A DNA stretch of 49,972 bases from Phallusia fumigata (GCA_008931825.1 QXVZ01023695.1:1-49972); one strand, 5' to 3'; positions 1 through 13,700 are shown, counted from the stretch's first letter. The notes: generated by a model from the letters alone, not told the origin. Program-made: numbers and translations.

Positions 1-1479
1 TACTGGCCCAAATAGGCTGATGTACGCGCTATTAATATACGGAAAGCCATGTATAGCAACCACAAGGCCTCAGGTGACGTGTGTGTACTTAGCTGACTCC
101 CTGAAATGGAGTTTCGAAAGGGGTCATGACACTTTCCAAGCGCGACACCGTGCCAGTTGTTTATCGCTGTGTGTTTAAACGGCGATAAATTTCCGATCGA
201 AACGGGTTACAACCCCATTGACTACGCTGACATTCCTGCCACAACACACGGACCTTTCAAGCTGGTTCCTCGTTCGGCCGTAAGCGAAGCACTAAAACGA
301 CATTTTTTTCCGAAATTCAGACTCTGTTTGCCAAGCTTCCCTGTTATCACTCTGTACGCTTTGATAGCACGGTGAATAGTATTCCACAGGTTGTGGATTG
401 CGGCAGTCGACAGCTGCTTTAGCGTTCGTTGCCCTGTCGTATAAAGCGCAATAAAGATGTCGGTGACGGCTTTTAGCGTGTTAAGATTCTCTTCAATGGA
501 TCGTTGACACCAGCATCTCTCCTGCACCCGGGTCACCCGTGTGTCAAGGACGTTTGCTTTAAGCCCGACGGTTGGGTATTGGTATGCGGCCGCAAGTATG
601 CTGTGAAGTGTAAAGTGTGATTGACTGCTGGCGAATGTGTGTTAGAATTGGCCGCAGCGGATGTTAAAAACCGCTTGTTGTGCGAAAATCGCAGGATACT
701 TGCTAAAGTACAAGCGTCTTAATCGTGTACCAGTGCCCGATGAAACAGATGTGTCGACAAATGGGTTTGAGGTAACGATCAAATGGTGGATACATAACCG
801 ACCGCTGACTGTGCTGTTTTTAACACCCAACCTACCTGAAAATGTATTACCTCTTAAAATTGTGCAACCCACCTTCAGCCCCTTTCTCAAGCCATTCGTG
901 CTTTGTCATCGTTTTCTGTGGATCTGTAAAGAAAAGGGACGGAAGGTGAAACTCAATTATGCGGATATTGCGAAAACACACCCACATGTACCTCGGAAAC
1001 AAAGCGCGGGTCGATGAGTCGGCCATCTTTGATGTGTCATCGAGCGAACCCGCAAACACGACGGCTTCGCACCTTAAAATTCCGAGTCAATAGTACAGAG
1101 TCGACCGGGTGGAAAATTATATTGTTTTCCTCTGAGAAAAGACTCGATAGGTTTCGTGTCCGGAATTTCAGTTTGTGTGAAACCGTTTCCGAATCGGCGG
1201 CAACTGGATATGACCCGGTGCTTAAGGACGTAACCATGCGTGTGCATCCACTATTAGCCCTTGAACCGATGTTAGCGGACATATTTTGTAAGGATTTGTG
1301 AATGTATGTGGCCAGCTGCCAGAACGTGCGGCATAACCCTGGGATGCTTTACATCACATTTTGGTTAAATGAAAGGGTGATGAAGCAAATTTAGGAAATT
1401 TTCTGTGTCAATAAATTTTAATTCAAATACAATCAACAGGTATTCTGGTTTAAAATTTCATTTTTTATGTATGTTTCAG
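1..1479. other. Unassigned region upstream of the dystroglycan signal-peptide exon
   Basis: No gene is recognised. Several short open frames (for example 157-375 and 661-1017 on +) have fairly balanced composition and many CpG, but they change frame and end quickly, and none resembles a family I know. The 3' part (from 1194) is the start of a 1.8 kb segment repeated at 2992. Regulatory sequence of dystroglycan could lie here, but I see no clear core promoter. Confidence 0.4.
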
Positions 1480-1607
1480 GTGTTTGCTTAACTATCTGAT
1501 GAAATAGTGCTGTCGCCACATGAGTTTATAAACTGCCATAGTTGACCAAAAATCTGCGCTTGGGCCGAAGACAACACCAAATTGAACTTTGACACATTGA
1601 TAGCACC
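1480..1607 (+). promoter_or_regulatory. Probable 5'UTR of dystroglycan exon 1 behind a splice-acceptor-like site
   Basis: A T-rich run ending in ATGTATGTTTCAG stops at 1479 (repeated at 3276), 128 bp before the exon 1 ATG. It could be the 3' splice site of an upstream non-coding exon, or a spliced-leader acceptor if the animal is a trans-splicing tunicate. The ATG context (AGCACCATGATGG) is reasonable for initiation. No transcript evidence is available. Confidence 0.35.
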
Positions 1608-1940
1608 ATGATGGATTCAATGTCAAGGCACAAGTTCGCTTTTAAGCACTTACGCCGACGTCACTGCGAAGGAAACAAGTTCCTAATCTGCTTAGCAATG
1701 ATTTTGACATTGTCCGCAACAAGCACCAGCGCACAAGTCACTGACAACGGGTTTTTCTCATGGCTCGGCGGTGTTTTTACGAGCAGTTCGCCGTCGGAAA
1801 GCGAAGATTTTCCTGTGGTCGACGAGTGGACGGAACAGTCGTGCGACTTTACGGCGGTGTCGGGAAGATTGTTCAATCAGTCACTGAAAGAAATTTTCAC
1901 GAAACAGAACCTGGAAGTTACTGAAGACCATGAAATTCAG
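1608..1940 (+). CDS. DAG1: Dystroglycan exon 1, duplicate copy A (signal peptide)
   Basis: This exon encodes 111 residues and ends in phase 0 at CAG before a GTATTT donor. It starts MMDSMSRHKF, has a hydrophobic core near residues 25-35 and a signal-peptidase-like end at STSA-Q (about 42/43). The second half (VSGRLFNQSL and following) aligns by eye with the first strand of the dystroglycan N-terminal cadherin-like domain. It differs from copy B by a few substitutions, including A/S near residue 37 and K/E in the IFT-Q motif, as expected of alleles. It is probably the same exon as 3405-3737. Confidence 0.7.
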
Positions 1941-2991
1941 GTATTTAACATTTATGAATTGAAACAAACTTTAAAAGCAGAGATGACCCTGACTGAAAGG
2001 CCTAGTCAGCCCAAAATTTTGGAGTGGGCCAAATATTTCCAGGGAAAACCTACCCTAATGTACAATTTGGAGATTTTTTAAAGGGGGAGGGGCNTTTTTA
2101 AAGGGGGGGGGGCATGGCCTTTTTCCCCCCCCCCCCCAAAAAAAAAACTACTTACATGTCCTGACCTAAATACTATAGTCCGACACTTTTATAGGGTAGT
2201 TTGTTAACCGTTCCCTAATGCCACGACTTAATCAGCTTAAAAATCTAGGAGAGAAAAATTCTTGATCTCGTTTAGCGACTTACCGCCTTTTTCGCTCAAC
2301 CCGCCCCCTTGTTATTGCCAAACGCCTATCGGAAATAATTGACCAAGCCAATGATATTAAGGCCGAATAAAACCTCCCCGCGGGGCCGTAAAACGGAACT
2401 GGCCAAAATCCCATTGATTCTTATATACTTCGATCCATACGCGGAATTTAATTTACTGGATTAGTAGACAGTCTTGGGAGTGGACCACTCGAATCGCACG
2501 GGCTCTCCAGCGAAAACCGTATGTCAAATCATGTGTGCGAGCACTTCACGTAAATCAACAGCCCTTGTATGAGAACACCCAATATATGTGTCCATTAACA
2601 TACAAAACACGGCATAAGAAGCCTATTTTGTGCTTTCGGGCGCTGAAGTAGCAAGTCGAGAGATTAGATGGGAATTTGAAGATCTGAATGGCCACATCGA
2701 CGTTGTGCGGTGTGGTGTGCTGATCACTTCACCGCAAGGTTCCGTGTTTTTGTCCAAAAAGGTCTATGTGATTGAATCGCGTTTTTGGTTGTGGTGTAAA
2801 GCCTTTTGTCCAGCTCGTAATAGTCGTAAACAGCTAAACCCCATGCGACTTCCTGTTTACAAGCATATCGCGGTTATGTTTGGACGATCCTTTTTTAACT
2901 TTAAAGCAAACTTTTTACGTGAAACATACGACTTTCATAAAAAATTAAATCCTTTTTACTCGATCCAACACGTTCAGTTTCATGTTTTTGN

Positions 2992-4719
2992 TCGGCGGCA
3001 ACTGGATATGACCCGGTGCTTGAGGACGTGACCATGCGTGTGCATCCACTGTTAGCCCTTGAACCGATGTTAGCGGACAAATATTGTAAGGATTTGTGAA
3101 TGTATGTGGCCAGCTGCCAGAACGTGAGATATACCCTGGGATGCTTTACATCACATTTTGGTTAAATGAAAGGTTGATGAAGCAAATTTAGGAAATTTTC
3201 TGTGTCAATAAATTTTAATTCAAATACAATCAACAGGTATTCTGGTTTAAAATTTCATTTTTTATGTATGTTTCAGGTGTTTGCTTAACTATCTGATGAA
3301 ATAGTGCTGTCGCCACATGAGTTTATAAACTGCCTTGGTTAACCGAAAATCTGCGCTTGGGCCGAAGACAACACCAAATTGAACTTTGACACATTGATAG
3401 CACCATGATGGATTCAATGTCAAGGCACAAGTTCGCTTTTAAGCACTTACGCCGACGTCACTGCGAAGGAAACAAGTTCCTAATCTGCTTAGCAATGATT
3501 TTGACATTGTCCTCAACAAGCACCAGCGCACAAGTCACTGACAACGGGTTTTTCTCATGGCTCGGCGGTGTTTTTACGAGCAGTTCGCCGTCGGAAAGCG
3601 AAGATTTCCCTGTGGTCGACGAGTGGACGGAACAGTCGTGCGACTTTACGGCGGTGTCGGGAAGATTGTTCAATCAGTCACTGAAAGAAATTTTCACGGA
3701 ACAGAACCTGGAAGTTACTGAAGACCATGAAATTCAGGTATTTAACATTAATGAATTGAAATAAGTTTTAAAAGCAGAGATGATCCTGACTGAAAGGCCT
3801 AGTCAGCCCAAAATTTTGGAGTGGGCCAAATATTTCCAGGAAAAACCTACCCTAATGTACAACTTGGAGATTTTTTGAAGGGGGAGGGGCATTCCCTATT
3901 CGCCCCCCTCAAAAACTACTCACATGTCCTGACCTAAATACTACAGTCCGACACTTTTATAGGGTAGTTTGTTAACCTTCCTCTAATGCCACGACTTAAT
4001 CAGCTTAAAAATCTAGGAGAGAAAAATTCTTGATCTCGTTTAGCGCATTACCGCCTTTTACGCTCAACCCGCCCCCTTGTTATTGCCAAACGCCCATCGG
4101 AAATAATTGACCAAGCCAATGATATTAAGGCCGAATAAAACCTCCCCGCGGGGCCGTAAAACGGAACTGGCCAAAATCCCATTGATTCTTATATACTTCG
4201 ATCCATACGCGGAATTTAATTTACTGGATTAGTAGGCAGTCTTGGGAGTGGACCACTCGAATCGCACGGGCTCTCCAGCGAAAACCGTATGTCAAATCAT
4301 GTGTGCGAGCACTTCACGTAAATCAACAGCCCTTGTATGAGAACACCCAATATATGTGTCCATTAACATACAAAACACGGCATAAGAAGCCTATTTTGTG
4401 CTTTCGGGCGCTGAAGTAGCAAGTCGAGAGATTAGATGGGAATTTGAAGATCTGAATGGCCACATCGACGTTGTGCGGTGTGGTGTGCTGATCACTTCAC
4501 CGCAAGGTTCCGTGTTTTTGTCCAAAAAGGTCTATGTGATTGAATCGCGTTTTTGGTTGTGGTGTAAAGCCTTTTGTCCAGCTCGTAATAGTCGTAAACA
4601 GCTAAACCCCATGCGACTTCCTGTTTACAAGCATATCGCGGTTATGTTTGGACGATCCTTTTTTAACTTTAAAGCAAACTTTTTACGTGAAACATACGAC
4701 TTTCATAAAAAATTAAATC
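2992..4719 (+). repeat. Second copy of 1.8 kb direct duplication (probable haplotype 2)
   Basis: It matches 1194-2990 throughout and contains the second dystroglycan exon 1. It ends at another N (4720), after which roughly its last 105 bp (4615-4719) are repeated again at 4721-4827. Confidence 0.8.
3405..3737 (+). CDS. DAG1: Dystroglycan exon 1, copy B (signal peptide)
   Basis: This is the same 111-residue phase-0 exon as copy A and is the copy nearest to the rest of the gene. Joined to 16819 it gives a continuous frame running from a signal peptide into the N-terminal domain: the last residues (EDHEIQ) followed by VQIFTSETRDW and LQGVPL match the cadherin-like fold of vertebrate alpha-dystroglycan. 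Exon 1 therefore belongs to the gene 13 kb downstream. Confidence 0.75.
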
Positions 4720-7700
4720 NGACTTCCTGTTTACAAGCATATCGCGGTTAAGTTTGGACGATCCTTTTTTACCTTTAAAGCAAACTTTTTACGTGAAACA
4801 TACGACTTTCTTAAAAAAATTAAATCCTTTTTACTCGATCCAACACTTTCAGTTTCATGTTTTTGATTGAATGTTTTCTAAGACAAATTAACAGATGCAC
4901 GGCCGTAGGTAAAACTTTAACAATTTCAAGATAGTTTGGTTCCAATTACTTCATAAGCGATATGGTTTAAGCCATATTAAAATATCGTCACAGTCGCTTC
5001 ACAAGTTTAAAAATGATATTGTATCGACGTATTGGCGATTCTGCTTCATCGCCGCCGTGATTGATGACTTGATTCGATCCCAACTCTCCCTTGATTGCAA
5101 TCACGCGTAATTATCCGGATTAATAAACACGCCACCCCGATTTTCATCCGGACTTTCGACGCCTGGTAATTACGGCAGGGAATTGATAAAAGTCGATCGG
5201 AGGATATGCTTCCGGCAAATACTCGTAGAGTCAATAAGTTGTTTTATATTCTGTTGACGCAGATTCGGGTTCAACTTAAGGAGGTCGTGTTGGGCATTAA
5301 ACAATAACAGTTTAACATGCATAGTTTGCTGCACACTATCCAGTAATTTTTAATTTGTGCGTCGAATACGGTTTGTACGACGGCGAAAACTTGATGCAGA
5401 GGATACGGATCAGTATTTAACACAACAGGATAAGGGCAGTGGTCTCAACTAGGGGGAAATTCCCACTAGGGTTGGATTTTGTATTTACAAGGGAGGAATT
5501 GTGTTTTAATGTGCCTTAAATCAATTCTTTTCATTGATTGATTAAAATAATATTCCAAACCTGATCTTCATAATTTTGTAGTAATGAATGTTGGAATCTA
5601 AAACGTTTATCAATTGTAAGAAGTTAGTTTCTTTTTTTAAATTTCAAATCATACTCTTTACGAAGCAAATTTTCGGAGTGATTTACTTTCTAGACTTCCG
5701 ACGACGCATATAATACTACGCACTAATCATCATACGGTAACATATGTTGCCTATTACGGTCACATTAGTGCAATATCGTGTCAGATTATCCACGCATATG
5801 CCCCAAACTCGAAAACCAATGGCAAATCCCAGCGTTGAAACCTAGTTGTCGTAACTCTTAAGAGACAATGTTTGAGATTCCCGTCGCGTTGAAAGACTGG
5901 GAGCATGACGCCGCCATATAGATTCAATTGGAGTCTGATTTCCACGCTGGATATTGCAACCCCGACGGGCGGTGTCGTAGAGACGTCGTCGCCTCCGTTT
6001 TCTTTCATTTGCTGGCGATGCGGGAAACCGAATCCGCTGCTCCGTCCAAGTCCATTTCGTGAATCCTACGCTGTTTTTGCGACAATCCCTGGAGACTGGG
6101 AAATCTGTAAGCCGCGAGCATTTCTTCCTTCCACGTATTTTAAAACTATTTCAGGTTGAATGTGTCTAAAGCCGTAAGATTTATATTTAGTTTCTGGGCA
6201 CATTCGATGCTGTGACGTTGGAATTAAATCAACTCATGTTATAGTTCCGGATTTAGTGCTTTGTTGGCTTTCCCTGATCCCTGCTCACGTGATATGAATA
6301 CCACAAAATGTCGGTCGATTATCCTTCACATGTTCTCGTATTAACTCCCTGCTATATATAAGCCACATTGTCACCTTGTGGCTCTTGTTTGTTTCTGGCA
6401 TTCAGGAGATTGTGCTGTAAAACATAGGATTTGTTTAACCTGGACATCAGCGAAAGCGGCCTTCCAAGACTGCAGGTTGAAATTAAATTTGGCTCTTAAG
6501 GAAAAATGTCACGTACATGGTGTAGTGCGGTGCAGACTGTAAACAATGTGGATCTACTGTTAAGTTTGGATTTTGTATCCCAACTTGGATTAGTTTATGG
6601 TTTACCACTCTGTACGCAAAGGGTGTACAAGTCTCCGAAATAGGAAATAAGTTTTTCGCGCTCCACAACGGATTAACGTTTTTATTCGTTGTTTTTATCT
6701 ATCACACAACACGACTCATACTTGGCTCAATGCCAAAATAACGCCCAGCTTTTCAGTGTTGCCAAAAATTAGGCTTTACAGGCAGTTTGAATAAGTTGTC
6801 AGCATACTACCACGTTCCAAACACCTAAGAACGATTATGGTTAAATCAAAATGGGTTGAAGGTTTGTTACATCACCAATCGCAAAATCTTTTAACTGTTT
6901 GCTCTATACCGTTAAACTAGCAAGCATAAATCTGAATACGGTCACCCTTTTGTGTAGAGGTCACGCTATTCTTTGAATTCTGGCTTAAAACAGTTTCAGT
7001 TATATCTCGGTCGGCCCGCGCTTGTTAAACTATTGTTATCTGGTTAATATTTGACCAGCGGCGGTCTTTGTTTGTGTCCATTACTGTACGCTCACCGGGA
7101 GGTCTAAAGAACGGGCCGGCTCGAGCCAATATGGGGCAAGCAAACACATTCGTCCGAGATGCGGCATGAAACAAAGTAATACCGTCGTATTACTTTATAT
7201 TTAATGGGTAAGAATGCAAATATGGGTAAAATTTATGGTTTGATGAATTGCAGCAAGGAGAATCGAACCAAATCACTATACTTACAACTGTGGTTGGCGC
7301 TGTCGAATTTTCGCTACGGTTTTGGGTCAAACTAAAAAACAGAACATACGATGCTGAAAGCTTCAGTTGTTCGATATAATGTAAAAACGAAAGCAGATTT
7401 TACTTTCACATTCTAGCATTACAATTCCAACCAGTGTTCCCTCTTACGAAAATTTTACGTTGAGCGAATGGTTGTTTTGGTGATTCTAAAGCTAAGTCAG
7501 CAGAGCTAAAAACACGGTATTATCCAATTCGAGTTTCCGAAATACAAAGTGCGTGAATAAGTAGAATAAACATAAAATTAAAATACAAACAATATACACT
7601 TTTAATTCAAATAGCTTCTNATCGGGCCCCACAATGGATTAACATTTTTATTCGTTGTTTTAATCTATCACACAACACGACTCATACTTGGCTCAATGCC

Positions 7701-10700
7701 AAAATAACACCCAGCCTCTTAGTGTTGCCAAAAATTAGGCTTTACAGGCAGTTTGAATAAGTTGTCAGCATACTACCACGTTCCAAACACCTAAGAACGA
7801 TTATGGTTAAATTAAAATGGGTTGAAGGTTTGTTACATCACCAATCGCAAAATCTTTTAACTGTTTGCTCTATACCGTTAAACAGCAAGCATAAATCTGA
7901 ATACGGTCACAATTCTGTATACAGGTCACGCTATTCTTTGAATTCTGGCTTAAAACAGTTTCAGTTATATCTCGGCCGGCCCGCGCTTGTTAAACTATTG
8001 TTATCTGGTTAATATTTGACCAGCAGCGGTCTTTGTTTGTGTCCATTACTGTACGCTCACCGGGAGGTCTAAAGAACGCCCGGCTCGAGCCAATATGGGG
8101 CAAGCAAACACATTCGCCCGAGAGGCGGCATAAAACAAAGTAATACCGTCGTATTACTTTATATTTAATGAGTAAGAATGCAAATATAGGTAAAATTTAT
8201 GGTTTGATGAATTGCAGCAAGGAGAATCGAACCAAATCACTATACTTACAACTGTGTTGGGCGCCGTCGAATTTTCACTACGGTATTGGGTCAAACTGAA
8301 AAGCAGAACAAACGATGCTGAAAGCTTCAGTTGTTTGATATATTGTAAAAATGAAAGCAGATTTTACTTTCACATTCTAACATTACAATTCCAACCAGTG
8401 TTCCCTCTTACGAAAATTTTACATTGAGCGAATGGTTGTTTTGGTGATTCTAAAGCTAAGTCAGCAGGGCTAAAAACACGGTATTATCCAATTCGAGTTT
8501 TTGAAATACAAAGTGCGTGAATAAGTAGAATAAACATAAAATTAAAATACGAACAATATACACTTTTAATTCAAATAGCTTCTAGTTTTCGTTCGTTTCA
8601 AATGTTCATACACTTTAGACTGTTGCAAGTGAGCGAGAATCAAATTTACTGCGCAAATGTTTAGAGGAAACTTTAATTCCAACCAACGGCCTTCAGTCGT
8701 TATCAAAAGGTTGTCTTAAATATTCCCGAACATCGCGTGTTTCGCTTTTTGCCGTTTCAGACGCGCTGTCAATACGCGCTGATTGGAAAACACAATCAAA
8801 CGTCGGTAATAGTCCTCGAGTATTTGCGTACGGCGACGAAGTATCAACACAAAATTTTCATGTCGCGCTTGCGAAGGGTCCTTGTGTCGCTCTAGTCTTC
8901 GAGGGCCCTCGATGGTCACGTTCCAGCTCGGCCATTACTCGGTTTTCCTGCACCGTTCCGTAGCCCCAGGTGAAGCTCTCGCAGCAAACAAGTGGTGTAG
9001 AGATGGGCAAAAACGCCCGTCATTTTGCGCAATCTGGCGGCGGGCAATTGCTTTTTTATCGCCGCGATCGAAATGAGATAATGGGCCCCGGGAACCGCTC
9101 GCCTTCTTGACGCAGCAGTGCGGGCAATTTGTGGACGACCCCGGTCAATTCGCGACCAAATCTTTCAACTTTCGAGGGTGGCGATTTGCAGGGTTGGCCC
9201 TGACGCCAGAGTGTTGTTTCGGGGTCGGATTTCAGCACCATTAAAATAGCTGCATTCGCCGCTGGATGATTGCGAACCTGCCGCAACGCAATTGTGACCG
9301 GGTCGCTTGTCCCGCATCAAAGACTGCCGTAGATTTGTTGCTTGTTTTGTCGTTGAAGGCAAAACACATGGCCCTGTATAAAGCAGCGTGTATCTGGAAA
9401 TTGGCCGCAGTTTTTCCAATTTGCTCTGTTGTGCGTTGCCAGCGCTTAAAAGGTGAATAAACTGGAATATGCCCTAGCGGACAATTTAATCGGAATGTTA
9501 CAAACTTACATGCCCATCTTCATGTAAGTGCGAAAATTGCCCCTGCTTCACTATACTTAAGGGGTGCTTAACTATCTACGATGTTTCACACCAACTTGAG
9601 TTGCAAACGAAAACGATACACTGAAAGATCTTTTTGGTCTGTTCAATCTTGTTCAATTTTGGTCTGTTCAATCTGTTCAATAAATGAGCGAAGCTTTCAC
9701 TATGCCCCTTATGTTTTTTTGGTTTTGTCGGTATTATTGCTTTCCAGTACTTGTAAGACAAATATGGCGTGCGTGACAACAAACAAAAGCGGGCATACGC
9801 GGCCATGAGTACGCACCTTGGTCAGCTCGCCTGTTTTTGCAGTGTTGTGTTTGTTGTTCTGGTTCGCTTTTACGGCGCATCGTTGATGGCTGTATTGGTT
9901 GCTGTGGGTAAAACCTTTCCAACGTAACGGAATTCTGGCTTGGAAGCCGTAGATGTCCTCACAGGATCAAGAAATTCACCACACCGGAAAATGTGGATTT
10001 GTGACGTTGTGTGAGCCCAGCTTGGGTGCGAAATGATGGCGATGTAATTTCGCGTTAGAAAACTGATAGCGAGTTTCGCCAAACCCACCACATTACATGA
10101 GAAGGAAGGTCACAGGGGCGCGCCAACGCTGCTATGTTAGGTGACGTCATCGCGCATTGTGCCTGTCACGGTCGAGCGCACGTGCTAGACCACGTGAATA
10201 AGGGAATGCTCATTGCGGGCTACGTCGAAAAGGTACGTTAAAAGTTTCTCGCCGAATTGCGTAGGGGTTTGACTATTCTTCAGTTTTCGTTTGTTATTCT
10301 CTTTCCGCGTGAACGGGCATCAAGTCGGACGGCATCAATTTCAGTCTGTTATATTCGGGGTTCCGTATCGCCAGTTTCATGACATTTTTCGCCGTTCGAG
10401 ACCCAACACACCCCGAGCCGAACTTCCGCCCGACTTCCGGTTTCGCTTCAGTGCACAGGAACTCGCCAATTTAATCAAAACCAGCTTTTTGTGTTGTGAG
10501 GGAAAACTATGCTATAGATTTTTAGTTCCGGTTTGCTCGCTCTTGGTTGTGCGGTGTTCAGTGGCTTGTGCTTCTTGTAAATGAAACCACTATGCGTAAC
10601 TCCTTTTTCTTAGTTATTTGTACGTAATACACCCCCTTTGCACGTGAAGTGTGGGCACAGACCACACTTTCCAAAGGATTCTACTTAATAGATGGTAAAC

Positions 10701-13700
10701 CGCTTTAATTACGACCTTCCTTTGTTTTTTTGTTCATTCGTGAGTTAGGGTAACATACCCTTCACTGTACGAACTGCGTAGGCGCAAACCGCATTTTTCA
10801 AAGGATGCCGTTCGGTAGATACCAAACCGCATTAACCCTAGAGACCACAACCACAACAACATTAATTACGCCGACTGTTGACACCAGATAACAACTGTTA
10901 ATGGATACATAGGACTTTACTCGGCGTCCATTAACAAACCTTGTGATGACCCTTCGCTCAATTAGGAAATCGTCAGCTGTCGTACGGCAGTGTCACTTGC
11001 ACCTCGTGACATGTTTGATCCGATGAGATCGGAATGATTCACTAGATCTTCAAACGCGTGCCGTGTACTCTGTGATCGACAGGCACTAATGCGACAAAAC
11101 GCTCCTCCGCTATGATCTATGTGCAGCAGTTTGGCCACAAGGCCATGACAACGCGTGGGTTGATACCAAATGAATAATGTAAAAGTGTGTCTTATCGCCC
11201 CGTGATCTCCCACAGCAGTGGTTCTCTACATGTACATGGCGTCCATAGGCCCTAGGGTCCACAATTTTTTTGGGGGGGGGGGGGGGGGTAATGAGCTTTG
11301 AATGAATAGGGTGAAAGCATTATATCGAAGTGAAAAACCCGCCGTCCTGGTATAACTTGCAATGAACGACTAAATCATTAATTTCGCATTGCATACGGGG
11401 TATGAACTTTAATTCATAATTTTTGTTTGTCATTTTCTCGCTGAGACCACTTGTACGCAACAGTGTTGACCGGTTTTATTAAATGGGCCCAGCTTTCAGC
11501 CAAATCATCAAAGGAGTTCGGGGCACTGAGAAGGTGGGGAACTACTGGCCTAGCGATTTAATGTTGAGTGTGTAATAAACAAGATCAATTTTGAAAAACA
11601 AAAAATCGCGACCAACAAACAGCGCTCTCGTGTCGGCGCAAATCTCTCAGTTCGCCCTTCATGAGCGCTGAAGACAATGGGACGCGCCGCTGTGGCGAAT
11701 CGGATCCGTTTCACCTGAAAATATAAGGGGGACCGCACGCTACCTGTTGCCGTGTTGGTTTTCGCCCAGCACCGATTCATTTCGCAAATTGCGGTCCCAC
11801 GCGTAGCTACCATGTATTCGCCTTGTTGTGTCAACAGACCGAACAGGAGTGACTTGGGATAGCTGGTATAGAGAATTACAAGCACCACCAGAAACACCTT
11901 ACCGGTGGCGCATGTTGTGATGAACCCTAGGCGAAAAAGTAAAACTTGTTTTTACAAGTGACAAAATTTGCCACGTGCGACAATCGACACAAATCATAAG
12001 CTACCGCGCAAATTCGGCGAATATAAACATTACGTTGAGTAAAAGTTATTCACCTGGAAATTTGTGTGAGCATCACGTGACCTACGCTATCGTGTCATCA
12101 CGTCGCCTGCATCAGCGTAATATGATCAAGCCAACAGCCACAAAATGCAAATATGCACCAGAAGAAGTTGCGAAACCCCCATATCGCTTCATGACATGAA
12201 CACGCACGGTCTGGAATTGCGGGGTCGCGAGCCTTTCTCCGCGCTTTCACATCCTTCGACAAATACACAATGTCGCAGTTACAATTGCTTTGTCTGAAGG
12301 GCGGTGTCTGCCATGTCTGGGGTTGCTCATACCCGCGACGTTTAAGGCGATAAACGTCCCGAGTGAAGGACGTTACCCGGCTTGCATGTTTGCTTTGCCG
12401 TCGCATCGAAAATACCCAAATAGCTTGGTTGGGTTTGTACACCGTGAACAGACGTTTTAGCAAATAGTAAACGAACGCGATGATGTTTATTCCCGCTGCC
12501 AAAGCACCTGTACACCGGATTGCGTGGTTCGCAGTGGTAACTTATTTAAACTTTTTTGAATATCACCTGTGGTGAACCTTTGTTCTCACTTTTGCGAGCA
12601 GAATTAGGGTTATAATCTTTTCTTTGTCGTCGGCATTTACGAAAATACAGGTCGTACCTAGCGGAAGTTGGGACAAGTAGAATGTACTGTATACGCCACC
12701 AGGTTTCCTTGTGCGCCGTAAAACAATGTTGTCGCGATAAACGCCTCTTGCAGGCCTGGGGTACTGTGATTTGCCATAATAAACCTCCGTTTTACAGCGC
12801 AGTCCTTGTCATTGAATTGCAGTGATGGTCACCCAGCTCGGTATTTCGAGTTTGTAACAACACACGTTTAATGTTTGTCCAGAGCATATCACGATGCCGT
12901 CAAACCGCATCCGACAGCGTCGCACCACAAAATTAGGAATGTCCGTTGTATTGTTACGCCGCGGTGTTAGCGCTGATCGGCACAATGTCGTGTTTTTCCA
13001 AGGCCCGTCGGCCGATGGTCTTTTATTTGTCGAGGCCGGCGGAAGATATGATGTTTTCGCGATCGGGATATAATGTTGCCGACCCCTAGGTTGCTCATCG
13101 TGTTTTCGTTCGTGGCATTTTCTTTGTCTGCGAAGGGAGGTCACAAACATACAAGTGGAGCTGTTGTTTTGAAACACGGATCCTGTTCGAAAACTATCCA
13201 ATTATGTCTAAAGAAACCGATTCCCGATACAATTACATATCGTGACGTGATTTTTCGTTTCAACCGCAACGATGACGCCAGTAATCAAAGCATGTTTTGC
13301 GAAACGTTTTTTTTACGGACACCACCTATGCAATGAAATCTGAACCTCAAATGCGTCTTGTTGCCAAATAACAAGCACTTTTCCCACGCTTGCCAGTTAC
13401 GTGACATTCTCTGTCTTAAGCTTGTGTATGAACTTTACAAAATTTGACGACGGGTCGCAACGTCGCGGTTTGAACTGTCTCCTTCAATTTCATCCCTCGG
13501 TTCCTCGTTGCAATTCCCCCAGCTAAAACCACGTGACCAAAATCCGTTAATGCGCATCTCTTCCGACGTCACCGGCCCAACGTTAATCCCCTTTCCATTG
13601 TGTATTCAACTGTTGTATATTCCACACTGAGGAAATTAATTGGGTACAGTATGAAGGGCGTGTAATGAACGGCAGTAGAACTCCCACATTGGGTTACTAT

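Larger units (their letters stand above)
1194..2990 (+). repeat. First copy of 1.8 kb direct duplication (probable haplotype 1)
   Basis: This segment and 2992-4719 are nearly identical in order and sequence, with scattered SNPs and small indels. They meet at a single N at 2991. The copy contains a complete dystroglycan exon 1. A second N at 2094 sits in a T/A/G/C homopolymer-rich stretch that is itself repeated over about 20 bp. The pattern is typical of two alleles placed in tandem by an assembler. A true tandem duplication is not excluded. Confidence 0.8.

Noticed and set aside
1608..3737. Two separate secreted-protein genes at 1608 and 3405
   Set aside because: Both are the same exon with SNP-level differences around an N. 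The frame and phase join perfectly to dystroglycan exon 2.
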